A DNA stretch of 49,347 nucleotides from contig JAJYUP010000011.1 of NCBI GenBank assembly GCA_021792455.1, positions 1 through 49,347 on the forward strand, read 5' to 3'. Below the pieces are notes generated by a model, which was given only the letters and a program-made list of their open reading frames with translations, did not search any database and was not told the DNA's origin. The stretch's first letter is position 1; each line of letters begins with the position of its first letter. This document shows, piece by piece, positions 32,766-41,232 of the stretch. This DNA comes from Actinomycetes bacterium. Its GTDB lineage: Bacteria > Actinomycetota > Thermoleophilia > Solirubrobacterales > Solirubrobacteraceae. Both the position numbers and the translations under genes were made by a program.

Positions 32766-33010
32766 CTGAGCGGGGGCGGCCACAGCTCAGCGGGCGCAGC
32801 CACAGCTCAGCGGGGCCAGCCACACCTCAGCGGACGCGGCCGCAGCTCACCGGGCCAGCCACACCTCAGCGGACGCGGCCGCAGCTCACCGGGCCAGCCA
32901 CACCTCAGCGGACGCGGCCGCAGCTCACCGGGCCAGCCACACCTCAGCGGACGCGGCCGCAGCTCACCGGGCCAGCCACACCTCAGCGGGCGCGGCCACA
33001 GCTCACCGGG
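32766..33010. repeat. 39-bp tandem repeat (minisatellite) between convergent genes
   Basis: Units beginning ACACCTCAG occur at 32822, 32861, 32900, 32939 and 32978, exactly 39 bp apart. More diverged copies start near 32766. Each unit is two related halves of about 20 and 19 bp (ACCTCAGCGGACGCGGCCGC and AGCTCACCGGGCCAGCCAC). The array fills the space between the DsbA-like stop and the NRAMP stop. An open minus frame through it (13-residue repeat) is a by-product of the unit length. Confidence 0.95.
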
Positions 33011-33020
33011 CACGGCATCC

Positions 33021-34679
33021 TCACCTCGTCAGCTGAACCGCCTGGACTATGAGCAGCGCGACCGCGACAGCGAGATACAGTCGCAGGACGAGCATCGCCG
33101 CCTTGCGGCCAGACGACCACTGCACCGGCTCCAGCAGCGCAAGCGGCGGCATCGTCCACTGATGTCGCTTGTCTCTTGGGATAGCGTCCCGCTCGCTCGG
33201 GCTGGGACGTGGGTGCTTCGCGGCGTGGATGCCGGCAATCGCAAGCGACACCACGAGGGCCACTGACAGAAATGTGAACAGCGAGCCTATGTTCACCGAC
33301 GGAAACGCCGTCGCGAAGACGAGGATCAGCGACAGCTCGATGAGCACGCCGACGATCACCGTCGCGAGCGCGTTCAGCCAACGCGGGTTCACCCACGGCC
33401 CGAGCACAGCGCGATCGTTGCAGAGCAGCAGCAGGAAGACGCTTGCGCTTGGCAGCAGCACGCCGGCGAGCGCCTGGACCTCCGTCGTGATCAGCCCGAG
33501 TGGAGCGCCTGGGATCAGGACTATCCCAGCAGCAGCGAGCACCATCGCACTGAACGTCGCGTAGAACGCCTTTGCATCTCTGATGCCGCGGTGCAGGGAA
33601 TGGCTTATCCCAAAGACGTCGCCAAAGGCATAGGAGGTCGACAATGTCACTGACGCAGCCCCAATCAGCGACGCGTTGAGCAGGACGACGGCGAGGAAGC
33701 CGCCGGCGATCGGTGAGACGTAGCGCTTCAGCGCATCTGCGCTCGCACCTGCGTTGAGAAAATGTCCCGCCGCTGGAGTGCCGCCAAATGCGAACGCTGC
33801 GACGGCCATCAGAGCACCAGCGCCGATCACGACAACGAATGCGCCGATGACGGTGTCGAGGCGCTCGTAATTGATCCAGCGGGGCGTTATCCGCTTGTCT
33901 ACGATGTTCGACTGCTGGAAGAACAGCTGCCAGGGAGCAACCGTCGTGCCGACGATGGCGATGATCAGAAGCACGGCGGTCGAGCTCGCGCCACCCTTTA
34001 TGCCTGGGATGAAGGTGTGTTCGGCGATCGCGGCTGCGTGCGGGTGGGCCATCACGACCAGCGGCAGGACGAGGAAGTTCGCGACGATGAACACGTACAT
34101 GAAACGCTCCCAGCTGCGGAAGCTGCCAGTCGATGTGATAGCGATCAGCGCAAGCGCCGCGAGCGGCACCGCGATGTACCTGCTCACACCGAAGTAGCCG
34201 AGCGCGAGGTCGACGCCGATGAACTCCGTGACGATCGTCAGGAAGTTCAGGAGGAACAGGTCACCGACCGAGAACCACCCCCAGAACCGCCCGAAGCGCT
34301 CGTTGATCAGGCGCGCGTGGCCGACTCCCGTCACCGCCCCCAGACGGATCACCATCTCCTGGTTCACTATCAGCACTGGGATGAGCAGCAGCAGCACCCA
34401 CAGAAGGCTTGGGCCGAAGTTCTGACCCGCCTGAATGTAGGTCGAAACACCGCCGGCGTCGTTGTCGCCGACCATCACGATCAGCCCAGGTCCCATGATC
34501 GCGAGCAGCGCCATCAGCCGCGCGCGCCAGCTGTGCCGCGGGTCGAAGTCCGAAGCCCTGATCGTCCCGAGAGCCCCGCGGATGTCGCCGATGTGGGCCT
34601 CGTCGAGCACTGGCGGGACGCCTGCGACACGCTGCTTGGCCTCAGCGGCCTCGGTGACCATCACCTGCTCCTCTGACAT
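33021..34679 (-). CDS. NRAMP-family divalent metal transporter of the magnesium-type (NRMT-like)
   Basis: 552 residues; ATG behind a strong AAAGGAGGT. Eleven or twelve helices fit NRAMP. The canonical metal site DPGN of helix 1 reads DNDAGG (72-77, in GLIVMVGDNDAGG), and the helix 6 Met-Pro-His motif reads AP-W (TVAPWQLFFQQS, about 246-257). Loss of the soft Met ligand is the mark of NRAMP-related magnesium transporters, which accept Mg2+ and Mn2+ but not the usual Fe2+ preference; function by family, not proven here. The upstream gene on the same strand encodes an MgtE-like Mg2+ sensor domain protein, which supports magnesium. The leader between them contains a nested RNA structure. Confidence 0.85.
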   Translation of the reverse strand: MSEEQVMVTEAAEAKQRVAGVPPVLDEAHIGDIRGALGTIRASDFDPRHSWRARLMALLAIMGPGLIVMVGDNDAGGVSTYIQAGQNFGPSLLWVLLLLIPVLIVNQEMVIRLGAVTGVGHARLINERFGRFWGWFSVGDLFLLNFLTIVTEFIGVDLALGYFGVSRYIAVPLAALALIAITSTGSFRSWERFMYVFIVANFLVLPLVVMAHPHAAAIAEHTFIPGIKGGASSTAVLLIIAIVGTTVAPWQLFFQQSNIVDKRITPRWINYERLDTVIGAFVVVIGAGALMAVAAFAFGGTPAAGHFLNAGASADALKRYVSPIAGGFLAVVLLNASLIGAASVTLSTSYAFGDVFGISHSLHRGIRDAKAFYATFSAMVLAAAGIVLIPGAPLGLITTEVQALAGVLLPSASVFLLLLCNDRAVLGPWVNPRWLNALATVIVGVLIELSLILVFATAFPSVNIGSLFTFLSVALVVSLAIAGIHAAKHPRPSPSERDAIPRDKRHQWTMPPLALLEPVQWSSGRKAAMLVLRLYLAVAVALLIVQAVQLTR

Positions 34680-34779
34680 CGGATCTCGACCTCCTTTCTC
34701 ACTGCGTCGGGTCCTCTGATCGGCTTCTCATCGTGATCTCGGATCGCCTCCTCCCATCCTGCGCTCGGAGCGAGCGCTC

Positions 34780-34815
34780 AGCGTCCTTCGATCTTCCAGC
34801 GTCTTTCGATCTTCC
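34780..34815. repeat. 18-bp direct repeat in the NRAMP leader
   Basis: AGCGTCCTTCGATCTTCC at 34780-34797 and AGCGTCTTTCGATCTTCC at 34798-34815 differ at one base. Next to it a 7-bp hairpin (34761-34777). Possible regulator site. Confidence 0.7.
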
Positions 34816-35122
34816 TTTCGAGGTGATCACTCAGTGGGTTCTGCCATCGTCCGCTCGGGACGACCGCTCACCGCTTCATCTCCTCGCCCAGTCGCGGCTG
34901 CCCATCGCCCTCGCCCGACGTCGTGCCAGAGCGCTCAGCAGCGATCGGCGGCAGGTCCGTCGCCTCCGCCGCCGCAGGCATCGCTGCTGCCCGGCGGCGC
35001 ATCACGGAGAGCGGCAGGCGGGCTCAGCCGCCTTCCTGCACCCTCAGCTCGACAGGGCGGAGCACGCGCGGAGCCTGCGCCTGCGCCCGACTGTGGATCA
35101 GATCCTTCTCTTCGACAGCCGT

Positions 35123-35250
35123 GCTACTGGAGCATCAGCGATCGCAGACGAGCTGGGGTACGCGCTGGCGGCGTGGTACTTCGCGGCTGCTCTGAGTCCA
35201 CACCTGCTCCTTTCTGCGTATCGACAACTCCGACGGCTCCACACAGTAGC
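35123..35250 (-). ncRNA. Candidate structured leader RNA upstream of the NRAMP gene
   Basis: On the minus strand GCTACT...GGAGC (35250-35236) can pair with GCTCCAGTAGC (35133-35123): 11 bp with a 4-nt bulge. Inside this, CGATACGCAG (35223-35214) pairs with CTGCGATCG (35147-35139): 9 bp with one bulged A. The two helices are nested with a small junction, leaving about 65 nt inside. This resembles a riboswitch layout, but conserved M-box and yybP-ykoY sequences are not present. In a G+C-rich genome chance pairing must be considered. Confidence 0.35.
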
Positions 35251-35346
35251 AGCGCGGCCATCGCAGCAGCACGCAGGCGACCTCGACCCGAAGCAGCCGC
35301 AGGGCACAGACGATCGACAGCGCAGCGTCCGCCATCTTCTCGGAAC

Positions 35347-35367
35347 GGCGGCGAGATCCTCGCCGCC
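35347..35367 (-). terminator. Strong hairpin just past the MgtE-N/CBS gene
   Basis: GGCGGCGAG, loop ATC, CTCGCCGCC: a perfect 9-bp stem 20 bases after the stop at 35388, without a T run. If it terminates, the NRAMP gene has its own promoter in the long leader. Confidence 0.5.
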
Positions 35368-35387
35368 CGTGATGCCCGCTCGAGGTC

Positions 35388-36647
35388 TCAGTCGCGGGCG
35401 AGACCGTAACGCCTTCGCCAGCCGCCGGGAAGGACCTCCTCCAGCACGTCGTCGACCGTCACCTGGCCCACGATCCTCTGCTCGGAGTCGAGCACGGGCA
35501 GCGCTGTCAGATTGTAGTCGGTCATCGTCCTCGCGACATCTGGCAGGTCAGCGTCGGTCCCGACAGCGACTGGCTCGTGCATCGCGAGCTCGCTCAGGGC
35601 TCCCGCTTCGTCAGCCCTCAGCAGGGCGGCAAGAGGCAGTGCGCTGCGAAGATGCCCGTCCCTGTCGCAGATGTAGAGGACATTCAGGGACTCTGGGGCG
35701 ATATCACAGCTCTTCACGCGCTCGAGCGCCTCGCGAACGGTCATCTCATCCTCGAGCGCGAGGAACTCGACGCTCATCAGGCCGCCCGCCGTCGATGGGT
35801 TGTAGCCGAGCAGCGCTTCGATCTTCTTGCGATGGGGCTGGGGCAGCAGGCTCAGGATCCCCAGCCGGCGCTCCTGGCCGATCTCGGCGATCAGGTCGGC
35901 TGCGGCGTCGGGCTCCATCCGCGCGATCACCGCCGCCACCTGCTCGTTTGGCCGCTCCCTTATGAACTCGAGCCGGTGGTGGTCGTCGAGCTCCTCGAAG
36001 ACGTCCGCCTCCAGCTCCCTGTCCTCGCTCACCGCTTCGATGAGCTCCTCACCCTCGTCGTGGGATGCCGCCTCGACCAGGTCCGCGATCTCCGCCGGGT
36101 GCAGGTTCGCAAGCTTCCTGTGCGAGAAGCGCAGGCGAGCGCTTGGGATGTGGCCGACGAACGGCTCCATGTCGCTCCAGTCGAGGAACGGGCGGTCTTT
36201 GATCAGTCCCTTCAGACGCCGCGGCAGCATCCGCCTCACCTCTGCGGAGCGGCTGGGGTCGAGTCCGACCACCCGCCACCAGCCCTCGATGCTCGCGAGC
36301 TCGATCTCATGGGCAGTTACGAGCCTTGGCGGGTCGGCCTCGACGTCGACGAGCTTGCGACCGAGCACGTCCTCGCGCAGGAGCACCTCTCCTGGCCGCC
36401 GTTCGAACCGACCGAGCGAGAGCTTCTGTCCGGCAAGCCTCGTCGCACCTGGGGCAAGCGAGGCGATCTGCGCGATCGGCACGAAGAGACTGCGCCCGCC
36501 GATGCTCGCCTTCACGCCTGTCACCGGCGGATAGCCGCCATCGGCCAAGCGGACGATCAGATCCTCCACTGACCCGAGCTTCTCGCCTCCCTTGTCGAGC
36601 AGGGGACTGCGCAGAACCGCCGATAGGTGCACGACAGGCTGGGACAA
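35388..36647 (-). CDS. Soluble MgtE N-domain/CBS protein with PRC-barrel-like N-terminus (Mg2+ sensor-like)
   Basis: 419 residues, no membrane helix. Residues 1-170 contain one or two PRC-barrel-like segments (LGSVEDLIVRLADGGYPPVTGVKA; LLREDVLGRKLVDVEADPPRLV). Residues 175-290 match the MgtE superhelical N domain, ending LLGYNPSTAGGLMSVEFLALEDEMTV. A CBS pair follows (LNVLYICDRDGHLRSALPL; MTDYNLTALPVLDSEQRIVGQVTVDDVLEEVLP). In MgtE these parts bind Mg2+ and gate the channel, but the channel domain is absent here. The next gene down the strand is an NRMT-like transporter, so the protein may gate it in trans; inference. Upstream ROK kinase gene is 14 bp away. Confidence 0.85.
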   Translation of the reverse strand: MSQPVVHLSAVLRSPLLDKGGEKLGSVEDLIVRLADGGYPPVTGVKASIGGRSLFVPIAQIASLAPGATRLAGQKLSLGRFERRPGEVLLREDVLGRKLVDVEADPPRLVTAHEIELASIEGWWRVVGLDPSRSAEVRRMLPRRLKGLIKDRPFLDWSDMEPFVGHIPSARLRFSHRKLANLHPAEIADLVEAASHDEGEELIEAVSEDRELEADVFEELDDHHRLEFIRERPNEQVAAVIARMEPDAAADLIAEIGQERRLGILSLLPQPHRKKIEALLGYNPSTAGGLMSVEFLALEDEMTVREALERVKSCDIAPESLNVLYICDRDGHLRSALPLAALLRADEAGALSELAMHEPVAVGTDADLPDVARTMTDYNLTALPVLDSEQRIVGQVTVDDVLEEVLPGGWRRRYGLARD

Positions 36648-36661
36648 CTGGAAGACAGAGA

Positions 36662-37630
36662 TTAGTGCACAGCGCGGCGGCTGATCAGCGTCGCGCCGAT
36701 CGACCCTCCGAGATCGCCGAGCTCGGCGACCCTCACCTCAGGCGGACGACCGTCGTTGAACAGGTGCGGGCTCATCGCCTCAGCGATCCTCGCAGCCATC
36801 GGGCGCCCGAAGCGAGTGCCAAGACCGCCCCCGATCAGGACGAGCTCGAGATCGAGGAGGTTGATCGCAGAGGCGATCCCAGCGCCAAGCGCCCTCACAG
36901 CGCGGTCGATCAGGTGGCGGGCAAGCCCGTCGCCCTCCTCCAGCGCGCGCGCCCAGACCGAGCTTGCCAGGGTCTCTCTGCCCCGCTCTCTCATGATCTC
37001 GAACAATGTGCTTTCTCTGCCGCGCTCGACCTCGCGGAGCGCCTTCAGTTCCATCGCCCGCCGGCCTGCGTACGCCTCGAGGCAGCCGCGCCGTCCGCAT
37101 GGGCAGCGGGCCCCGCCAAGCCGCACGACCATGTGACCGATCTCCCCCGCTCCGCCGCGCCCACGCCACAGGCGACCGTCGAGGATCAGCGCGCCGCCGA
37201 CGCCAGTGCCCCAGAAGACGCCGAGCAGCGACTCGACCCCACGCCCCGCGCCAAGCTCATGCTCCGCGAGCGTCGCGACGTCGACGTCGTTGCCAAGCGC
37301 CGTTGGCGGTCCGAGGCGCTCCGTCAATGCGGGGCCAAGCGCAAACGGCTTCGTCCAGCCAGCGAGGTTCGTGGCGCGCAGCAGTGTGCCTGAGGCGGGA
37401 TCAACCTCACCGGGAGCGCCGACACCCAACCCCGCCAGCTCGCGGGTGTCGATCCCCGCCTGTGCCGCCGCCGCACGCACAGCCTGCTCGATCGCCTCGA
37501 CGACGGCGGGGGGACCACCCGCTGATGGCGTCGCCGCCCGTGCCTTGCCGACGACCTTCGCGCCGTCCCCGTCGACCACGACCGTCTGGATCTTCGTGCC
37601 GCCGAGATCGACTCCGCCGTAGAGGGACAC
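36662..37630 (-). CDS. ROK-family sugar kinase (glucokinase-like)
   Basis: 322 residues from a GTG at 37630. The ATP site is GGVDLGGTKIQTVVVD near the N-terminus. GVGAPGEVDP and NDVDVATLAEHELGAGRG carry the sugar-binding and catalytic residues (ND, with Asp as base). GEIGHMVV...CPCGRRGCLEAYAG is the ROK zinc site with the conserved Glu-His and the CxCGxxGCxE motif. Members phosphorylate glucose or N-acetylated sugars in the cytoplasm. There is no N-terminal winged helix, so it is a kinase rather than a repressor. It lies 6 bp downstream of the transglycosylase gene, so a role with cell-wall sugars is possible but unproven. Confidence 0.9.
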   Translation of the reverse strand: MSLYGGVDLGGTKIQTVVVDGDGAKVVGKARAATPSAGGPPAVVEAIEQAVRAAAAQAGIDTRELAGLGVGAPGEVDPASGTLLRATNLAGWTKPFALGPALTERLGPPTALGNDVDVATLAEHELGAGRGVESLLGVFWGTGVGGALILDGRLWRGRGGAGEIGHMVVRLGGARCPCGRRGCLEAYAGRRAMELKALREVERGRESTLFEIMRERGRETLASSVWARALEEGDGLARHLIDRAVRALGAGIASAINLLDLELVLIGGGLGTRFGRPMAARIAEAMSPHLFNDGRPPEVRVAELGDLGGSIGATLISRRAVH

Positions 37631-37636
37631 GGCGTC

Positions 37637-40471
37637 TCAGTGGCCGCGCAGGCTGTCAGGGATCGCAGCCGGGCTGCGCCTGCGGCTCACCGCCGGCTGC
37701 GGCAGCGCGCCAATCCTGCTCAGCAGGGCACCCCACTGCGTTGAGCTCAGCCCAACGCCCGCTTTCACCGAGCGCGCTCCGCCTGCGCTCGCCGAGATCG
37801 AGGCAGCAGCGCCTGAGGTGGCCTTCGCGGAGATGACGCTCGCCGCGCTCGCCACGGGCCCTGGCCTGCGGGCCGCGAAGCTCAAGCGGATCGAGGCGAA
37901 GCGGTGTGGGTTTGCAACCGTGTTCGCGCTCCCTGGGTAGCGCATCAGGCTTTCGATCTCCGTCGGGGCAAACCGCCCCTGCAGAGTCATCAGGGTCCTC
38001 ACCGTCAGGTCCGTGATCGAGCCCGGCCCCTCATGCCCTGCGATCGGAATGCCGTTCACCTCAGTCAGCTCGATCGCGGCCAGCGGCCCCTGCACACCTG
38101 TGCCTGGCATAGAGAATCCGTGCGAGACCCTGCGCGCACATGAGATCGACCCGACCGTCGGCTTCAAGCCGCTGCGTGAGAGGAAGACGAGCGCGGCGAG
38201 AACCCTGTTGTCGATCGCTGAGACTTCGACGTCGTGACGAGCGCAGGCATCGAGCGAGATGCCGGGGTCGGACAGCACCGCCTGCCGCAGCGCCTTCGTC
38301 GAGAGCAGGAACGCATCGCCGGCGGTGGCCCCAAGCAGGCCGGCGTCGCGGGTTGCTCCTTCGGGATGCAGAGCGGCGTAGAGCTGCCGCCAGGCCTGCA
38401 GCACGGGCTGCACAGCGACGGTGCCTGCGTCCCCCGCTGGTGAGATCGCGATCTCGAACCGCTCGTGCGTGCCCCCCTGCTCAGGGGTGCCCCTGCCGAG
38501 CACCGTCCCCTCGGTCACGACAGCGCCGACCCGCAGCAGCCTCAGGCCGCCTGCGACCTGCCCAAGCGCTTCCGCTCGCCTGATCGCGGCGTGAGCGTAG
38601 GGGTTGTGCGGATCAGCGAACATCCGCACCTTGCCTTGCGAGGTTTGCGCTTCTGAGGCGGGTTCTCCGCCGAGAGCGGCCCCCTTCGCCCTGTTGCCGC
38701 TCGCCAAAGCGGGCTTCAACGTCACCGGTGGCTGAGTTCCTGCGGTCGCAGGCGCTGCCGGTGCGGTGTCGTTCGCAGCGCTCGCGCCGGCAAGGGCGGC
38801 CCCTGGAATTTCTCCCCGACCGTCGAACTCAGGGGCCTCGTATGTGCGCGCGATGCTGCGAAGACCAGCGTAGGTGAACACGTTGCCATAGATGTCCCTC
38901 AGCACGATATAGCGGCCAAGACGCGGCGATCGGCCGATCGCGATGATCTTGCCGTCCTGCACCGCGAGAACGGGGGCACCGCCGCGTGCGCTCAGCTGCG
39001 CGAACCGATCTGCGCCCGCTCCGGCGTGGACGAGCGCTTCGGCGCTCTGCTGAGGCGTGACGGCGATCTTCGAGCCTGGCGCCGATTCCGTGGGCGTCAA
39101 CAACGCGCTCGGCACCTGCGGTGAGTGGCCATCAGACCCTGGCGCGCCCGCAGCGCCGCCCGCCCGCTTCGCTCCCAAGCCTCCGCCAGCCGACCGAGGT
39201 GCTGCGCGCCCGCCTTCCGCGGCGCCGGCGGCGGTCGCGACCGGCGGCGCGTCCACCATCGTTTCGCCGATCGCAAGCGCGTTCCCCGCCGGCAGCTCCC
39301 CCTCCGCGAGCCCCGTCAGCGTCGCGATCACCTCGCTTGGGTAGTCGGCGATCAGCTTCGCCCGCAACAACACAGATTCCACGTAGGCCTTCGAGTGGTT
39401 GTATGCGAACACCGCCGCCGCGAGGCTCTTGCTCGCACCGGCGGCACGCAGGTACCTCGCCGCCGCGAAGATCGCGTCCAGCGGGTTGTAGGGGTCGGCG
39501 TAGCCGGCGTCCTGCACGTCGACGCCATACTGCAGCCAGGTCTGCGGCATGAACTGCATCCACCCGACCGCTCCCGCCGTCGAGACGTTCAGGTCGTTGC
39601 CGTAATCGGTCTCGACTTCGTTGATCGCAGCGAGCACCTGCCAGGGCACACCGTACTGGACGGCCGCCGACTGGTAGATCGGCAGCAGGAACATTGGTAT
39701 GCGGTAGAAGTCGAGCGCCTGAAGCGAGGCGGAAGGGTTGCCGAGCAGCGCGTTCAGCGTTTCCGCCTGCGATGCGACGAGCTGCGGCGCCGGCGCGACG
39801 CTGCCAGGCCCTGAGGTCCCTTTCGCGGGGTGGCGTGCGGAGCCCTGCCGGCGATGACTCCCACCTCTCGAGCGAGCGCTCGCTTTGTGCTTCGATGCTT
39901 CTCTGTGCAGGGGCGCTGTGCCTCCGCCGCCGCCGCTCAGGCGCTGTCCACGCTGCGGCGAGGCCACTGGAGACGACGCGCCGCTTCTCGTCAGTGGCCC
40001 CGTCGCCCTCGAGCTGCTCGAGCTCGTCTGCGTCGCAGAGCTCGAGGTCTCTCCGCTCCCCGTCCCGCTCGGCGTCGGCGCAGTCAGCGTCTGCGTCACG
40101 GTGCGAGTTGTCACAGTCGGCGATTCAGTCGTGGTGAGGCTCGTCGATTCGCTGCTCTGCGTCACTGACCCTTCGGCGCTCGACCCCGTCGTCGTGCTCG
40201 AGTCGCTCGCGGTGGCCGAGGTGCTCGTCGTCGTCGAGGAGCTCGTCACGCTCGTGCTCGTCGTCGCAGTCGATCGTGTGCTGCTCAGTGCTCTCGTCGA
40301 GGTCCCCGAGGTCGAAGAGGCTTCTGCGCTCGAGGCTGACGCTTTCGGTTTAGCCGTCGGGGGGGATCCGCTGGCCAGCGCGTGTCCAGAGCCGCCGATT
40401 CCCGCGACGGTCAGGCTGCCGCCGGTGAGCAGCGAGAGCGTCGCGCGCTTCACCCAGCGCAGTGCGCTCAC
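37637..40471 (-). CDS. Large secreted protein: lytic transglycosylase domain plus degenerate M23-like domain
   Basis: 944 residues from a GTG at 40471 (AAAGGACGAC upstream). A signal peptide (1-34) is followed by a Ser/Thr-rich low-complexity region (about 35-170). A transglycosylase SLT domain (about 255-385) has AAINEVETDYGNDLN (catalytic Glu), GAVGWMQFMPQTWLQYG and AVFAYNHSKAYVESVL. A second domain (about 490-560, VLAVQDGKIIAIGRSPRLGRYIVLRDIYGNVFTYAGL) matches the M23 beta-sheet core, but the zinc-binding histidines are missing (AGL where AHL is usual), so it likely only binds. The C-terminal 250 residues look like a further cell-wall endopeptidase-like region I do not recognise. It should cut or bind peptidoglycan outside the membrane. 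Confidence 0.85.
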   Translation of the reverse strand: MSALRWVKRATLSLLTGGSLTVAGIGGSGHALASGSPPTAKPKASASSAEASSTSGTSTRALSSTRSTATTSTSVTSSSTTTSTSATASDSSTTTGSSAEGSVTQSSESTSLTTTESPTVTTRTVTQTLTAPTPSGTGSGETSSSATQTSSSSSRATGPLTRSGASSPVASPQRGQRLSGGGGGTAPLHREASKHKASARSRGGSHRRQGSARHPAKGTSGPGSVAPAPQLVASQAETLNALLGNPSASLQALDFYRIPMFLLPIYQSAAVQYGVPWQVLAAINEVETDYGNDLNVSTAGAVGWMQFMPQTWLQYGVDVQDAGYADPYNPLDAIFAAARYLRAAGASKSLAAAVFAYNHSKAYVESVLLRAKLIADYPSEVIATLTGLAEGELPAGNALAIGETMVDAPPVATAAGAAEGGRAAPRSAGGGLGAKRAGGAAGAPGSDGHSPQVPSALLTPTESAPGSKIAVTPQQSAEALVHAGAGADRFAQLSARGGAPVLAVQDGKIIAIGRSPRLGRYIVLRDIYGNVFTYAGLRSIARTYEAPEFDGRGEIPGAALAGASAANDTAPAAPATAGTQPPVTLKPALASGNRAKGAALGGEPASEAQTSQGKVRMFADPHNPYAHAAIRRAEALGQVAGGLRLLRVGAVVTEGTVLGRGTPEQGGTHERFEIAISPAGDAGTVAVQPVLQAWRQLYAALHPEGATRDAGLLGATAGDAFLLSTKALRQAVLSDPGISLDACARHDVEVSAIDNRVLAALVFLSRSGLKPTVGSISCARRVSHGFSMPGTGVQGPLAAIELTEVNGIPIAGHEGPGSITDLTVRTLMTLQGRFAPTEIESLMRYPGSANTVANPHRFASIRLSFAARRPGPVASAASVISAKATSGAAASISASAGGARSVKAGVGLSSTQWGALLSRIGALPQPAVSRRRSPAAIPDSLRGH

Positions 40472-41001
40472 TCCGTCGTCCTTTCACGCCCTGAGGCGGC
40501 GCTCGCGACCGGCTGCACGGCTCCTCTCCCCCAACCATCCATTCCGCAAGACAACCATGCCTCGATAAACCTCCGATAACCGCCGCGTCCGTTGCGCGCC
40601 CAGCCTGCGCGCCTGCTGCGGGCGTCGCGGCAACGCCCAGGTGAGGACTGCCGGCAGCGCTCATGCCAGGGCTGGCGGCAGCACCCATGCCAGGGCTGGC
40701 GGCAGCGCTCATGCCAGGGCTGGCGGCAGCGCCCACTGCAGAGGCGCCCGCGCCAGGGCTCAGGAGCGCCGAGTGCGCTTGATCGTGATCGAGGTTTCAG
40801 CAGAATCATGGGGCAGGGCTGCGCGGCTCGACTGTACCGGTCCCACAGGCGTATAGACCGATCCCACGGGCGTATCGGCTCGTGGGGTGGGATCTCTTAG
40901 CGACGTGCAGCACGCCTTGCAGCCCCGCCGTCGACGCTCAGATGCCAATCGGCAGCCGAAGGGCGCTTCACCTCGCCACGAAGCCTGTATCTTCTGCTGT
41001 G
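40472..41001. other. 530-bp divergent gap between the transglycosylase gene and secG
   Basis: It contains a 24-bp tandem repeat (40657-40734) and two GATCCCA-type units at about 40840-40885 (TCCCACAGGCGTATAGACCG, then TCCCACGGGCGTATCGGCTC), related to the array at 29251-29346. Near secG, TATCTT at 40988-40993 may be a -10 box. No convincing gene was found; frames through the repeats are by-products. Confidence 0.5.
40657..40734. repeat. 24-bp tandem repeat, about 3.3 copies
   Basis: Units start at 40657, 40681 and 40705 with a short fourth at 40729. The core reads CATGCCAGGGCTGGCGGCA; the first bases alternate between GCGCT and GCACC. Located upstream of the transglycosylase gene. Confidence 0.85.
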
Positions 41002-41232
41002 ATGCAAACTGTCCTGTCGGTCGTCCAGGTGATCATCGCGATCATCGTCATCTTTCTGGTGCTCATGCACTCTGGGAAGGACTCTGGGCTGTCAGGTGCC
41101 TTTGGCGTCGGCACCGGCACCGGGCCGCTTGGCGGCGGCTCGATGGTCGAGCGCAACCTCAACCGCTGGACGGTGTTCTTCGCGATCCTGTTCGTCCTCA
41201 ACACGATCGTGCTGCTGCGCAAACTCGCCTGA
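41002..41232 (+). CDS. secG: Preprotein translocase subunit SecG
   Basis: 76 residues from the ATG at 41002. Two membrane helices (about 4-24 and 53-73) flank a glycine-rich loop: VLMHSGKDSGLSGAFGVGTGT then GGGSMVERNLNRWTVFFAILF, the SecG signature. SecG sits beside SecYE and helps preprotein movement. No ribosome site is visible; a TATCTT box ends 8 bases before the ATG, so the message may be leaderless. The last codons and stop are repeated downstream by a 26-bp tandem repeat. Confidence 0.93.
   Translation: MQTVLSVVQVIIAIIVIFLVLMHSGKDSGLSGAFGVGTGTGPLGGGSMVERNLNRWTVFFAILFVLNTIVLLRKLA

Larger units (their letters stand above)
34680..35346. other. Leader and spacer upstream of the NRAMP gene, no firm gene
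   Basis: The region holds the hairpin GCGCTCG-GAG-CGAGCGC (34761-34777), an 18-bp tandem repeat (34780-34797, 34798-34815) and a structured element at 35123-35250. Two small minus frames were considered: 34868-35002 (44 codons, good third-position bias, no ribosome site) and 35135-35335 (66 codons, moderate bias). Neither resembles a known protein. A long plus frame here has weak codon bias and is not believed. Confidence 0.4.

Noticed and set aside
32766-33010. CRISPR array
   Set aside because: Units are directly adjacent with no unique spacers; plain tandem repeats, as at the other arrays in the window.
32807-33013. 68-residue minus-strand repeat peptide
   Set aside because: Open only because the 39-bp repeat unit is divisible by three; no ribosome site.
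34680-35346. M-box or yybP-ykoY riboswitch
   Set aside because: The pairing pattern is suggestive but the conserved M-box and yybP-ykoY sequence blocks are absent.
34733-35965. 410-codon plus-strand frame over the NRAMP leader and MgtE-N gene
   Set aside because: Weak third-position bias and mostly antisense to a recognised gene.
40350-40736. 128-codon minus-strand frame with an 8-residue repeat
   Set aside because: It overlaps the true N-terminus of the secreted transglycosylase in another frame, and the repeat part is the 24-bp tandem array.
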